A stretch of 64,000 bases of DNA from Desulfosporosinus sp049943955 (GCF_049943955.1 NZ_JBNFTW010000012.1:62001-126000); one strand, 5' to 3'; shown: positions 1 to 8,430, counted from the first letter of the stretch. Notes: a model not told the origin generated them from the sequence alone. Translations and numbers: made by a program.

Positions 1-2
1 TT

Positions 3-470
3 GAAGATCTTGCAGATTTAAAGGTTGATATGGAAGTTGCGGAAGAATTATCTCATTTAAAAGATCAATATATTCAAATGCAGCAAGCTATTTCCAACTT
101 ACAGTCAACATTTGGTTCGCAGAACCAAGGTTCTTGGCAGGGACAAGGGCAAGATCAAGGCCAACAACAAATTACTCAATTGTTGGACCAAATGAATCAA
201 TTCAAAAATCAATCGCAGCAAGAACAGTTACAAAATGTAAATCAAATACAGCAATCCATCCAAAGCGCAATTCAATCTTTAAATCAGGCTAACCAATCCG
301 CTCAATCTTCAAAAGTGTTAGCGCAAATGCATGAATTTATAGATCAAGCCCAATCTCAGCTGCAAAATATGGCACAGAGTTCACAACAACAATCAGGACA
401 AGGACAAAATCAGACCCAACAAATGCAGCAAAATCAGCAGAATCAAACATCAAATCAAATATTGCAATAA
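3..470 (+). CDS. Gln-rich coiled-coil protein, 5' end outside window
   Basis: The reading frame is open to the left edge, so I read this as the C-terminal 155 residues of a longer protein. An internal ATG at 30 has only a modest AAAGG upstream and could instead be the start. The first 30 visible residues are charged and helical; the rest is very rich in Gln, Asn and Ser (runs such as QGQGQDQGQQQ and QQMQQNQQNQ). No catalytic motif, signal peptide or membrane segment is visible. Gln/Asn-rich low-complexity proteins occur in spore-formers, but I do not recognise the family. A stem-loop terminator follows the stop by 18 bases, so this is the last gene of its transcript. Confidence 0.6.
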   Translation, partial: EDLADLKVDMEVAEELSHLKDQYIQMQQAISNLQSTFGSQNQGSWQGQGQDQGQQQITQLLDQMNQFKNQSQQEQLQNVNQIQQSIQSAIQSLNQANQSAQSSKVLAQMHEFIDQAQSQLQNMAQSSQQQSGQGQNQTQQMQQNQQNQTSNQILQ

Positions 471-487
471 ATGTTTTAATATATATC

Positions 488-510
488 AAGGAGACTAAAC
501 GTCTCCTTTT
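488..510 (+). terminator. Rho-independent terminator
   Basis: An 8-bp stem (AAGGAGAC with GTCTCCTT, loop TAAAC) runs straight into a short T tract, 18 bases after the Gln-rich gene. Confidence 0.75.
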
Positions 511-645
511 ATGCTTTTAATTTACGCCTTATTCCTTTAATCTTGATAACTTCTTAAAATTTAGCCGACAAAATATCATAAACTTTATTGTATTCTAATT
601 GCAGAGGATTCATAAAGATAAAGATAAAAAGACATGAAGAAGACT

Positions 646-675
646 AAAAGCCGCCCTTGCTGTGGGGCGGCTTTT
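646..675 (+). terminator. Strong bidirectional-type hairpin terminator
   Basis: An 11-bp perfect stem (AAAAGCCGCCC with GGGCGGCTTTT) has an 8-nt loop and A/T tracts on both sides. It lies 136 bases beyond the terminator of the Gln-rich gene and just before the promoter of the ATPase gene. It therefore either insulates the ATPase gene or ends a short transcript started after 510. Confidence 0.7.
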
Positions 676-699
676 AACATGTCAGCGCAAGAAATTATT

Positions 700-729
700 T
701 TGGCATTTTACTTCTTCCCTGCATACAAT
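700..729 (+). promoter_or_regulatory. Putative sigma-A promoter of the P-loop ATPase gene
   Basis: TTGGCA (700-705), an 18-nt spacer and TACAAT (724-729) each differ from the sigma-A consensus by one base. The start codon follows 47 bases downstream. Confidence 0.45.
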
Positions 730-776
730 ACGTTGACCGGAAGGCTTATGTTTTTAGAAAGGAAGCGAGGAGTAAC

Positions 777-1919
777 ATGTCAAAAAAAGTTGTCAAAAAA
801 ATGTTCCCTGGTGCTGTAACTTCAAAAGGTTTTTTCTCCTATTATAATTACATTATTGAGCCCGATGCACTACATATTTTTATAATCAAAGGCGGACCCG
901 GTGTAGGAAAATCAACATTTATGAAAAAAATTGCTGATAATATTTCAAAGCTTGGCTATGACATTGAATATCATTGCTGTTCCTCCGACAACAATTCAAT
1001 CGATGGCTTAGTAATTCCAGCTCTGGGTGTTGCACTTTTGGACGGAACTGCTCCGCATATCGTCGACCCGAAAAATCCTGGAGCAGTCGATGAGATTATC
1101 AACTTGGGAGACTATTGGGACGAGAACATAATTCATAGGGCAAAGCCTGAAATTATGCGATGCAACTATCAGGTTGGGCGCTATTTCCAGGCTGCTTACT
1201 ACGCTTTAATGGAAGCTCAACTGGCAATGGATGAATGGGAGTTTTATGTCAAAGAGTACCAAGATTGGCATCAGATTAATCAAATGACTCTCAGAGTCGA
1301 AACTGATATATTTAGCTCAGGCAATACTGGTCATGGCAAAGAACGTCATCTTTTCGCATGGGCACATACGCCTCAGGGCAAAACTCAATTTATTGATACT
1401 CTGCTGCAGGATACTTCTGCCCTCTATCTTCTTAAGGGGCAACCTGGTACTGGAAAATCGACGTTTCTCAAGCGAATCGCCGAAAGAGCAATTACCTATG
1501 GTTTAAACGTGGAGTATTTCCATAATACACTTGATCCCGCAAAGCTAGACCTCATCATAATGCCAGATCTGCACAAAGCTATGTGTGTGGTTTCCGAGCC
1601 CTACGAATATACTCCTCAGTTAAATTGCCAACAAATTACTTTAGATTTTGACCAGAGTCTCGACATGGCAGGGCTCAATAATTTCTCCAGTGATATTGGA
1701 GATTGTCGTGAACGTGTCAATAAGAACATTCAGCGGGCAATTAAAAATTCAAGCCGTGCCAAAGCAACTCATGATCTGATGGAATCTTACTACGTTGCAG
1801 CTATGGATTTTTCAGCTATAGAAGGAAAGCGCCAGAAAATTGAAGCCCGTATTCACAGTTTGATTGAATTGGAGATCGCTGTAAGTGCATCCCGCAAGGG
1901 TTCACAAGCTAAAGCCTGA
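777..1919 (+). CDS. Tandem double P-loop ATPase (PRK06851-like)
   Basis: A soluble 380-residue protein with two P-loop NTPase halves. Walker A motifs are at about residues 39-47 (GGPGVGKST) and 221-229 (GQPGTGKST), each followed by a similar 'F-K-I-A' helix, so the gene probably arose by internal duplication. It matches in layout the uncharacterised PRK06851 ATPase family of Clostridia and Bacilli; the substrate is unknown. The start ATG has GAGGAG four bases upstream. A longer overlapping frame starting at 634 is spurious because it runs through the terminator hairpin. The gene is monocistronic: its own promoter candidate lies upstream and a terminator follows. No membrane segment is visible. 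Confidence 0.85.
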   Translation: MSKKVVKKMFPGAVTSKGFFSYYNYIIEPDALHIFIIKGGPGVGKSTFMKKIADNISKLGYDIEYHCCSSDNNSIDGLVIPALGVALLDGTAPHIVDPKNPGAVDEIINLGDYWDENIIHRAKPEIMRCNYQVGRYFQAAYYALMEAQLAMDEWEFYVKEYQDWHQINQMTLRVETDIFSSGNTGHGKERHLFAWAHTPQGKTQFIDTLLQDTSALYLLKGQPGTGKSTFLKRIAERAITYGLNVEYFHNTLDPAKLDLIIMPDLHKAMCVVSEPYEYTPQLNCQQITLDFDQSLDMAGLNNFSSDIGDCRERVNKNIQRAIKNSSRAKATHDLMESYYVAAMDFSAIEGKRQKIEARIHSLIELEIAVSASRKGSQAKA

Positions 1920-1949
1920 TAGATACTAATTTTCTACAGTCCAACACTT

Positions 1950-1985
1950 AGTCCCCCATTTGTTCAGACGGGGGCTTTCGTGTTT
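1950..1985 (+). terminator. Terminator of the ATPase gene
   Basis: A CCCCC/GGGGG stem with a bulge and an AG/CTTT extension, then a T-rich tail, 30 bases after the stop. It lies between convergent genes and may serve both. Confidence 0.6.
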
Positions 1986-2027
1986 CTCATTCAGATCATC
2001 TATCCCCAGATATTTTTGGGGTTCTAA

Positions 2028-3083
2028 TTATTCTTTTGACAAATTGATTTTGTGTATTGCCTTGGTAATCCAGGTATTATTTGCAAAATCCCTTCCTTGA
2101 ATGACGACCTGATCTTTATAAACTGTCACCTGAAGGCCCTGACTCTCCTTAGATTCTTTCACACCGTTATGATCTACCGGCATTTCTACTGAGGAATCAT
2201 TCACAACGATAAACGGTCCCTGCATAATTTCCCGCCCCTGTCCCAAGAGCCAGTGGGTGTGACCGCTAAATACGATGACTTCCGGATAGTTACTTAATAA
2301 CGTTCTGAGTTGATCCTCCTGTAGTACGTAATTATGTATCGAGCGATACTCTTTACTCGAAGTCGTAGAGGGAAAGGGTTGATGTAAGAAAACAAAGATC
2401 GGCTTATGTGGAACATAGTTTTCCTTAAGCTTTTTCTGAAACCAAGCTATTTGTGTCGTTGATAGATAAGTCTTATCCCGGTATCTTTTGCCACTTAATG
2501 CCGACTTTTCTGAACCAAGAAAAATAAAGTGATACCCGGAAATATAGTTGTCATAATATACGTTTGATTGTCCTGTATAACTTAAAAATCTGTTGATTGC
2601 AGTTTGGTCTGATTCATTATTCGGAAAGGTTTTAGGACTCCAACATTTGGTTTTCGGATTTACATAAGCTTGATAAAATTCGTGATTCCCAATTGTATAG
2701 AATATTTTCAGGTAATTGGCCTGTGAACCTATAAGTTTTCGGAGGGCAGCATAATCGGACGAACTTCCATTTCCTAAATCGCCATTAATAATTAAAGTAT
2801 GAATATTGAGGTGTTCTTTTACATCACTCAGCATTTTTAAGAACTTCAACTTCGCTATTTTATTCTTGGCTTGGACATGAATATCACTAACGACTCCAAA
2901 TGTCAAAATTGGTTTTTCTTTTACGGCTGAACCAGAAGCCTGGACTTGGGGAGCAACTAACTTAGGCTTTAAAGAATTCCTTTGGTAACGTATACTTGAG
3001 GCTTTTAAGAAAAATATAAGGGAACTAAATATTAGCAGTACTAATAAAACAACTCCTAGATTTTTTCGTTTTATGAACACCAT
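2028..3083 (-). CDS. Membrane-anchored calcineurin-like metallophosphoesterase
   Basis: 351 residues. An N-terminal hydrophobic segment (about 10-27) after three basic residues acts as a signal anchor, placing the enzyme outside the membrane. The full metallophosphoesterase metal-site series is present: D67-x-H69 (SDIH), GDLGNG with D102, GNHE with N133/H134, H234 and GHTH with H275/H277. The substrate cannot be read from sequence; the family includes exported nucleotidases and phosphodiesterases. It has its own start with a modest SD and is separated from the upstream peptidase gene by a terminator, so it is probably transcribed alone. Confidence 0.85.
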   Translation of the reverse strand: MVFIKRKNLGVVLLVLLIFSSLIFFLKASSIRYQRNSLKPKLVAPQVQASGSAVKEKPILTFGVVSDIHVQAKNKIAKLKFLKMLSDVKEHLNIHTLIINGDLGNGSSSDYAALRKLIGSQANYLKIFYTIGNHEFYQAYVNPKTKCWSPKTFPNNESDQTAINRFLSYTGQSNVYYDNYISGYHFIFLGSEKSALSGKRYRDKTYLSTTQIAWFQKKLKENYVPHKPIFVFLHQPFPSTTSSKEYRSIHNYVLQEDQLRTLLSNYPEVIVFSGHTHWLLGQGREIMQGPFIVVNDSSVEMPVDHNGVKESKESQGLQVTVYKDQVVIQGRDFANNTWITKAIHKINLSKE

Positions 3084-3151
3084 TTATCCTCCGGGCTTAA
3101 ATCTATAATTGTTAGTCTGGCATATTAACTTTGTTTTATAACCGTCAATTA

Positions 3152-3201
3152 AATAAAATAAAAAGCAGCCATCTCCTTGGTTTGTAATACAAGGGATGGC
3201 T
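3152..3201 (-). terminator. Terminator overlapping the stop of the peptidase gene
   Basis: On the minus strand an AGCCATC/GATGGCT plus CCTTG/CAAGG stem with one bulged base is followed by a T-rich run (GCTTTTTATTTTATTT). The outermost base of the stem lies in the stop codon of the peptidase gene. Confidence 0.8.
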
Positions 3202-4982
3202 TATTTACAGACCTTCTGTCCTAGATTTACTTGAGATCTCAGATTACCTTGATTACCCTTCCACTGAATTAAAGTTGTATTATTCATAGTGCTAATTACC
3301 GATGTTGAGAATGACTGCCCATCTGCCCCTAATATGGAAGGAGCAATCATTAAATATCCACTTTGTGATACCATAGCAACTGGTTCAACATGACCTGCGG
3401 AATACAATGACTGACCATTGACTGTTGCAGACTGATACGATACAGTACCCATGTTTGCTAAAGGGTACAATTGATCATTTTCATTTGAAGGATCTTCGCT
3501 AATCCATTCGGCTGTTGTTTCTATTCCCTGTATATATGATGGAGCAAGTGTTACTGAAGGAATTGTTCCAGTTTGGGATTTACCGTTTACAGTAAAGGTT
3601 AAATCCCAAACTGAGCTTGAATCAGCCGATTGAGAAATATTGGCCTTGATAGTAGAACCAATGGGGACAGTCATTACAATTTGAGCAGGTGCAGGCAACT
3701 GCTCCCAAAACACTTCTGCTACAGCTTGCCCATTGATTATTTCTTCCATCGTTCCCATCTGTAAAAGGTCTGATGAATTTACTCCACCCAAACCAATCCA
3801 TTGTGCAGAAGATGCATCTTGTTGACTCTCGGAGATATCAGGCACTGTCCAACTGCCTGATACACTGGTATACCTGCTGCCGACATAAGGCGTATCAACG
3901 TATCCCGCCCAATTACCGGATTTTTGCGTATTGGCAGGCAGATTCGTCGAAGTCACCGGCGTACCCCCTACTGATGGAGCTGAAGAGCCAGTTGATATTA
4001 CATTTAGAGCATTTGCAGAAACTACTGCTGGACCGCCCAAAGCAGTTACAACACTTGTCGAGGTCAGTTTGCTATGGACATAATTTCCGGCTTTAACATT
4101 AGTTCCATCTGTTAAAACGATTGGCGCCTTCATACCAGCTGCCAAGGGTACACTAGCTAATCCGTCAACAAGAGTTCGGCCGTTAGCAACAAAGATATTG
4201 GCATAATTGATATCAGCATCAAAACCTTGAAGCACTGAAAGATTAGTGTCATAGGCATCATATCCGGCATAACGAACAGAGCTGGCGGAGAATTGGGCCA
4301 TTTCGGCGTTACTAATAACCGCAGTTCCACCGATTATATAATAGTTTTTCACACCGGTAACTCCCGTTAAATAGGTTCCAATACTAGTTGGCAGCGAATC
4401 TGCATTATCCGTATAAAGTATTGGCATCTTATTTGCTCCTGCAATGGATGCTGCTGATATGGCATCAGCCCCTGAACCACCGGTTAAGACGAATCCATTA
4501 ATCGAAGTTGATTTGGCCATTTCTTGGGCAATATTGACAGATGTTTCCGAAGCATTGTACCCGCCTAAAGGTACAACCGAAATATTCAATGCTTTAAGTG
4601 CATCTAAAACAGGTTGTTGGATTACTGCAATTCCACTCGTCACGTAAACTTTTGTAACATGTAGTTTTGTCAACTCATTGGCTGCAACAGGGATTAGAGT
4701 ATTTCCTTGGGTTAAAATAATAGGGATATTTAAAGCTGAAGCTAAAGATCCAGCGGAAAGGGCGTCTACTAAGGTTGGCCCGGTCATACCTGCCGCTAAT
4801 ACAGCAGTACTCGAACCTGAAATTCCCCAACCTTGATCGGCGATTTGGGCCGCAGTATCATATTGGGTAGACCCAGAAATTCTAGTTGGAAAAGCCGAAT
4901 CTGCTAATACTGTTTGCGGAAACATATTAAAAGCAATTATTATCAAAGCAAAAAAAGCAACTAACTTTGTTAACTTTTTCAT
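3201..4982 (-). CDS. Secreted cell-wall-binding (CWB2 x3) glutamic endopeptidase
   Basis: 593 residues from the chosen ATG, which has AGAGGA nine bases upstream; an in-frame ATG at 5009 is less likely. The signal peptide is residues 1-28, with cleavage near VLA-DS. Three tandem CWB2-type cell-wall-binding repeats span about 32-335 (each with a hydrophobic core and a 'GG..V/AVIS'-like end). A Pro/Thr/Ser linker leads to a C-terminal domain (about 352-593) with the eqolisin (family G1) pattern: NWAGYV, GSWTVP, WIGLGG, a Gln near 408 in LLQMGT and a Glu near 492 in AEWISE, matching the Gln/Glu catalytic pair of that family. It should be a peptidase held on the cell wall. The pairing of these two modules is noteworthy; acid-dependent activity is assumed from the family only. 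Confidence 0.85.
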   Translation of the reverse strand: MKKLTKLVAFFALIIIAFNMFPQTVLADSAFPTRISGSTQYDTAAQIADQGWGISGSSTAVLAAGMTGPTLVDALSAGSLASALNIPIILTQGNTLIPVAANELTKLHVTKVYVTSGIAVIQQPVLDALKALNISVVPLGGYNASETSVNIAQEMAKSTSINGFVLTGGSGADAISAASIAGANKMPILYTDNADSLPTSIGTYLTGVTGVKNYYIIGGTAVISNAEMAQFSASSVRYAGYDAYDTNLSVLQGFDADINYANIFVANGRTLVDGLASVPLAAGMKAPIVLTDGTNVKAGNYVHSKLTSTSVVTALGGPAVVSANALNVISTGSSAPSVGGTPVTSTNLPANTQKSGNWAGYVDTPYVGSRYTSVSGSWTVPDISESQQDASSAQWIGLGGVNSSDLLQMGTMEEIINGQAVAEVFWEQLPAPAQIVMTVPIGSTIKANISQSADSSSVWDLTFTVNGKSQTGTIPSVTLAPSYIQGIETTAEWISEDPSNENDQLYPLANMGTVSYQSATVNGQSLYSAGHVEPVAMVSQSGYLMIAPSILGADGQSFSTSVISTMNNTTLIQWKGNQGNLRSQVNLGQKVCK

Positions 4983-5124
4983 TTTTAAATCCTCTCTTAT
5001 GATTTCCATTTATTATTAAGATAATCATTGAAATGAGAAGTTAATTATAAAACAATAGTTTGAAATTTTCATTAAGAATTTATGGTAAAACAGTAAAACG
5101 AAATTGAAAGTTTTTGACCTTTAA

Positions 5125-5173
5125 ATTCCAAAAAACAAAAAAGCACCTGAATTAAACGCAAAATTCAAGGTGC
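5125..5173 (-). terminator. Terminator downstream of the tiny-peptide genes
   Basis: GCACCTGAATT pairs with AATTCAAGGTGC (one bulge); on the minus strand the stem is followed by a T-rich run. It ends the transcript of the small genes at 5286-5691. A second weaker stem (GCCGGCCATA/TATGGTCGGC) lies at about 5209-5232. The rest of the 300-base gap up to the peptidase gene shows nothing else. Confidence 0.65.
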
Positions 5174-5285
5174 AAAGCTCGAACATCACTTGATGCTTTG
5201 TTTTGAGCCGACCATAATAATATGGCCGGCAATTTTGAGACTCTAATATTTTTACCGTTCCGATCGCCAGCAGAGTGAAATTATT

Positions 5286-5411
5286 CTAGAAGATTACACC
5301 CAGTGCGATTAAGATAAGAATTGCAATTGCAATAATCCCCGCTCCAATACAGCTTCCGCCGAAACCACCGCAGCCACATCCGCCGTAGCCAAATCCACCG
5401 TAACCGTACAT
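5286..5411 (-). CDS. Tiny Gly-rich single-TM peptide, YjcZ-like (41 aa)
   Basis: The peptide starts MYGYGGFGYGG, has a Gly/Cys-rich head with three cysteines (12, 14, 21) and ends in one hydrophobic helix (about 25-41) finishing IALGVIF. This is the layout of YjcZ-type tiny membrane proteins linked to sporulation in Bacillus. A G-rich SD (AAAAAGGGGGAACAACAA) precedes the ATG. The gene lies 25 bases downstream of a sister gene (5437-5544), and both have close paralogues in the same order at 20014-20288. Coding status rests on the SD, the paralogue and the conserved tail. Confidence 0.75.
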   Translation of the reverse strand: MYGYGGFGYGGCGCGGFGGSCIGAGIIAIAILILIALGVIF

Positions 5412-5436
5412 TTGTTGTTCCCCCTTTTTAAATTTC

Positions 5437-5544
5437 TTAAAAGACGATACCTAAAGCGATTAATAATAAGATAATTACTACAACAATCCCGATGCCAGCG
5501 CCCCAGCCAACACCTGTTCCACAACCTGCTGCTCCAAACGCCAT
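5437..5544 (-). CDS. Tiny Gly-rich single-TM peptide (35 aa)
   Basis: The peptide starts MAFGAAGCGTG and continues to a hydrophobic helix (about 18-35) ending LLLIALGIVF. Its tail is nearly identical to the 36-residue peptide at 20014-20124 (LLLIAMGIVF). An AGGGAGG SD lies seven bases before the ATG. It is the first member of the pair and is likely cotranscribed with the 41-aa gene. Family resemblance is to YjcZ-like tiny membrane peptides; no function is proved. Confidence 0.75.
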   Translation of the reverse strand: MAFGAAGCGTGVGWGAGIGIVVVIILLLIALGIVF

Positions 5545-5616
5545 TTAATTTTCCTCCCTATCAAACAAAATCAAAGTACTAATAAGATGGATGGTTAATA
5601 ATCAAGTTTTAGTGAT

Positions 5617-5691
5617 TTACCACCAAAAGCCTCCCCAAAACGGACGGAATCCAAATCCGAAGCCCCAACCCCATGGTCCAAAACCGAACAT
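5617..5691 (-). CDS. 24-residue Phe/Trp/Gly-rich peptide
   Basis: The ORF begins MFGFGPWGWG and ends WGGFWW: 24 residues, nearly all Gly, Phe and Trp plus two Pro and one Arg. It has an unusually good SD (GGAGGTGATAAA before the ATG), which is the main reason to call so short an ORF. It lies directly upstream of the two tiny TM peptide genes on the same strand and may share their transcript. I do not recognise the family. Confidence 0.5.
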   Translation of the reverse strand: MFGFGPWGWGFGFGFRPFWGGFWW

Positions 5692-5755
5692 TTTATCACC
5701 TCCAATTATTACATTACCATAATATGGAATTTATACTTGTCTGGTGCAGGTCGTG

Positions 5756-5810
5756 AAAAAGCTTCCTTACAGGTAATGATCTTGTTCTTAATCCGTAAGG
5801 AAGCTTTTTT
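5756..5810. terminator. Bidirectional terminator after the histidine kinase gene
   Basis: A 15-bp stem (AAAAAGCTTCCTTAC with GTAAGGAAGCTTTTT) has a 23-nt loop, with A and T tracts on opposite sides. It closes the two-component operon on the minus strand. Confidence 0.8.
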
Positions 5811-5843
5811 ATCATCATTGAGGAATGCTCTTGTGAATTTCTT

Positions 5844-6974
5844 TTATGAAGGTGGCAGCAAAATTTCGACTCTCGTTCCTCTCTCACTTCGATTGGAAAC
5901 GAATATCTTCCCGCTGTGTTGATCAAGAATGCGATGTACTACCGATAAGCCTAATCCAGTTCCCTTCTCCTTGGTCGTAAAAAAGGGGTCATAGATGTAA
6001 GGTAAGATATCGGGCGGAATCCCTCGCCCTTCGTCACTAACGGCAAATCCAACAAAGTCTTCTTGTTGTATCCCCTCCAAAAGAATCCTCCCGCCTTCTC
6101 TTTGGGCATCTATGGCATTGAGTAAGATATTTAAAATAACTTGTTTAATCTGATCAGAATCTACTTCGACCACGCAATCATCAACTTGTTCTCTGGTTTG
6201 AGATAATTTAATCCGATGCTGCCGCAGAGCAGGTTGAATCAACGACACTCCTTCCTCCAAAAGTTTCCCTAATTTAATTTTTTCCCGAACTAATTCTTTA
6301 GGACGAGCAAAACTTAAAAACTCACTAACTAACCGATTTAAACGTTCGCACTCTTCTAGAAGCACACGACAATATTCTAATACTTCCCTATCTTCTCGCT
6401 TGTCTTGGGCCAGAAGCTGAATACTTACTTTCATAATCCCTAGAGGATTGCGTATTTCATGCGCCAGTCCGGCGCTCAAATGCCCAAGCGCAGTTAACCG
6501 TTCAGTTTGCCGGATTTCCCTCTGCAAGCGTTCGCGTTCTAAACTTTCTCGTTTCAATTTTTCGACTAACTCTTTTTGAATTTGAAGGGCGAGTTGATGC
6601 TTGCGTGACGCTTTCCGCTCCTGTTCAATTAGAAAACCGGTTAACCAACCAATACCATTAATTAGGCCAATTTCCACCCATTGAGTCAGCATAGCAGATG
6701 AAGCCATTGCCATTGTGTTAAAATACGTCATAAACGGCAGAATCAGAAGAGTTATCGATAACCCAGATATAATTCCGCCGACTAAACCGAAACGCATAGC
6801 TGCGTAAATCACGGGGAGATAATAGGCAAATTGCAACATGATGTGATAATTCATGGTGTAATGGTAAGTCGTATAGTGAATAACCGTTAAAATGATAATT
6901 ACGACGCTTATGATCAGAAAATCGAAATAGACTCGATGACGATTTTTGAGATCGAGTTTATAGCTTTGCAACAA
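5844..6974 (-). CDS. Membrane sensor histidine kinase, NtrB/AtoS-like
   Basis: About 376 residues. The N-terminus carries four or five hydrophobic segments (about 20-120) with short loops and no large extracellular domain, then a charged coiled linker, a HisKA domain (GLAHEIRNPLG, phospho-acceptor His near residue 172) and a HATPase domain (NILLNAID, DEGRGIPP, GTGLGLSVV). The likely start is one of two adjacent TTG codons at 6974/6971, placed 5-8 bases after GAGGAG; a TTG at 6989 would overlap that SD. It lies downstream of its sigma-54 response regulator. The input is not known; a membrane-embedded sensor suggests a signal in or near the membrane. Confidence 0.85.
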   Translation of the reverse strand: MLQSYKLDLKNRHRVYFDFLIISVVIIILTVIHYTTYHYTMNYHIMLQFAYYLPVIYAAMRFGLVGGIISGLSITLLILPFMTYFNTMAMASSAMLTQWVEIGLINGIGWLTGFLIEQERKASRKHQLALQIQKELVEKLKRESLERERLQREIRQTERLTALGHLSAGLAHEIRNPLGIMKVSIQLLAQDKREDREVLEYCRVLLEECERLNRLVSEFLSFARPKELVREKIKLGKLLEEGVSLIQPALRQHRIKLSQTREQVDDCVVEVDSDQIKQVILNILLNAIDAQREGGRILLEGIQQEDFVGFAVSDEGRGIPPDILPYIYDPFFTTKEKGTGLGLSVVHRILDQHSGKIFVSNRSERGTRVEILLPPS

Positions 6975-7001
6975 AAGCGCTCCTCTCAAGGTTCGGCAAT
7001 C

Positions 7002-8351
7002 TTAACGAAGATTTAACCCGTATTTTTCCAAACGGTACAAGAAAGCATAACGGGAAAGTCCCAGTTTTTTGGCAGCCTGGCTTTGATTTCCATCTGTTTG
7101 TTCCAGGGCTTGGCGTATAAAGGACTTTTCAATCTCTTCCAGAGATATACCCTCAGATGGGAGTATAAAGGGATAAGAACTCTTCTCAAACAGACTGGAC
7201 GTATTAAAGGCGGGCACCCCATCCAGGCCAATTATAGCTTCCTGTGATATAATAACCATTCGTTCAATGACATTTTCAAGTTCGCGCACATTTCCCGGCC
7301 AAGTGTATGCCATTAGTTGATCAAGAACTCCCGGTCCAAGAATCTTTTTTTTGCCATAAACTCTGAGTTTGTCTAAAAAATGTTCCACAAGGACGGAGAT
7401 ATCCTCACGTCGTTCTCTCAGGGGAGGAACGACGATTGGAAAGACATTCAAGCGATAATATAAATCTTCGCGAAACCGTCCTTCTTGCGCCTCTCTTAAC
7501 AAATCGCGATTCGTGGCGGCGATAATCCTTACGTCAACCTGAATGGTTTTTTCGCCGCCGACTCGTTCAAATGTCCGTTCTTGAAGTACCCGCAATAGCT
7601 TTGCTTGAACATTAAACGACAGCTCCCCGATCTCATCCAAAAAAAGCGTTCCGCCGTCTGCTAATTCAAAACGCCCGGTTCTGCGTGTATGGGCTCCAGT
7701 AAAAGCACCTTTCTCGTGACCAAATAATTCACTTTCCAATAACGTTTCGGTCAATGCAGCACAATTGACTCGGATAAACGGCCCATCAGCCCTGGCACTT
7801 AGGGTATGAATAGCATGGGCGACCAATTCTTTCCCCGTACCAGACTCACCTTGAATAAGAACCGTTGCTGGTGTTGGAGCAACCCGTTCCACCAGGAGTT
7901 TTAATGTTTGCAGCTTGCCGCTGTTTCCGACCAATTGCCAGCGATTAGGCTGAACCTCCCCCTTTAGGTAGTCCACCTGCTCACGCAAACTTTCTATCTC
8001 TAAGGCCTTTGCAAGGGTGATGAGAAGTTCATCGATCTCAAAAGGTTTCATTAGATAGTCATGGGCCCCTGCCTTCATCGCCTCAATCGCTGTTTCCGTA
8101 CTCCCATGCGCCGTCATCATGACAATGAGTAAATCAGGATAATGTTCTTTTAGCCTTCGCAGCACACTTAACCCATCAACTTTTGGCATCTTTAAATCAA
8201 CAAGAACGAGGTCCGGCCGCTCTGATAGTGCCCGATCTATGGCTAACTGCCCATCTTCTGCTGTTTCAACATCATACCCTGCTTTTACTAAGGCTCGTTC
8301 TAAAACCCAGCGCATATTTACTTCATCATCGGCAACTAATATCCGCCGCAC
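7002..8351 (-). CDS. Sigma-54-dependent NtrC-family response regulator
   Basis: 449 residues with the full three-domain layout: receiver (phospho-acceptor D52 in LVDLKMP), AAA+ domain (Walker A GESGTGKE 168-175, sigma-54 contact loop GAFTGA 215-220, Walker B near GGTLFLDE) and a C-terminal Fis-type HTH (about 424-447). The start is GTG with AAGGGG eight bases upstream; the nearby ATG is out of frame. The kinase gene follows after 27 bases. A consensus sigma-54 promoter lies in the divergent intergenic region before the Met-rich/polyferredoxin genes, which are therefore the obvious targets. Confidence 0.93.
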   Translation of the reverse strand: MRRILVADDEVNMRWVLERALVKAGYDVETAEDGQLAIDRALSERPDLVLVDLKMPKVDGLSVLRRLKEHYPDLLIVMMTAHGSTETAIEAMKAGAHDYLMKPFEIDELLITLAKALEIESLREQVDYLKGEVQPNRWQLVGNSGKLQTLKLLVERVAPTPATVLIQGESGTGKELVAHAIHTLSARADGPFIRVNCAALTETLLESELFGHEKGAFTGAHTRRTGRFELADGGTLFLDEIGELSFNVQAKLLRVLQERTFERVGGEKTIQVDVRIIAATNRDLLREAQEGRFREDLYYRLNVFPIVVPPLRERREDISVLVEHFLDKLRVYGKKKILGPGVLDQLMAYTWPGNVRELENVIERMVIISQEAIIGLDGVPAFNTSSLFEKSSYPFILPSEGISLEEIEKSFIRQALEQTDGNQSQAAKKLGLSRYAFLYRLEKYGLNLR

Positions 8352-8382
8352 AATTTCATCCCCTTAGGCCTGTACTTAGAAT

Positions 8383-8430
8383 GGTGTGGGAAAAGACGCA
8401 GTAAACTGTGTCTTTTCCCACACCTTTTTT
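8383..8430 (+). terminator. Near-perfect 19-bp hairpin with T tail in the divergent region
   Basis: GGTGTGGGAAAAGACGCAG pairs with CTGTGTCTTTTCCCACACC (one G-U), loop TAAA, followed on the plus strand by TTTTTT. It lies between divergent genes. On the plus strand it would stop antisense readthrough from the regulator. On the minus strand it would form a hairpin in the 5' leader of the regulator mRNA, about 20 bases before its SD. Confidence 0.65.

Noticed and set aside
634..819. 61-aa plus-strand ORF before the ATPase gene
   Set aside because: It reads through a strong terminator hairpin, has no good SD, and overlaps the ATPase start.
5309..5524. 71-aa minus-strand ORF over the tiny-peptide genes
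   Set aside because: Different frame from both tiny genes; no SD and Arg/Trp-rich shadow-type composition.
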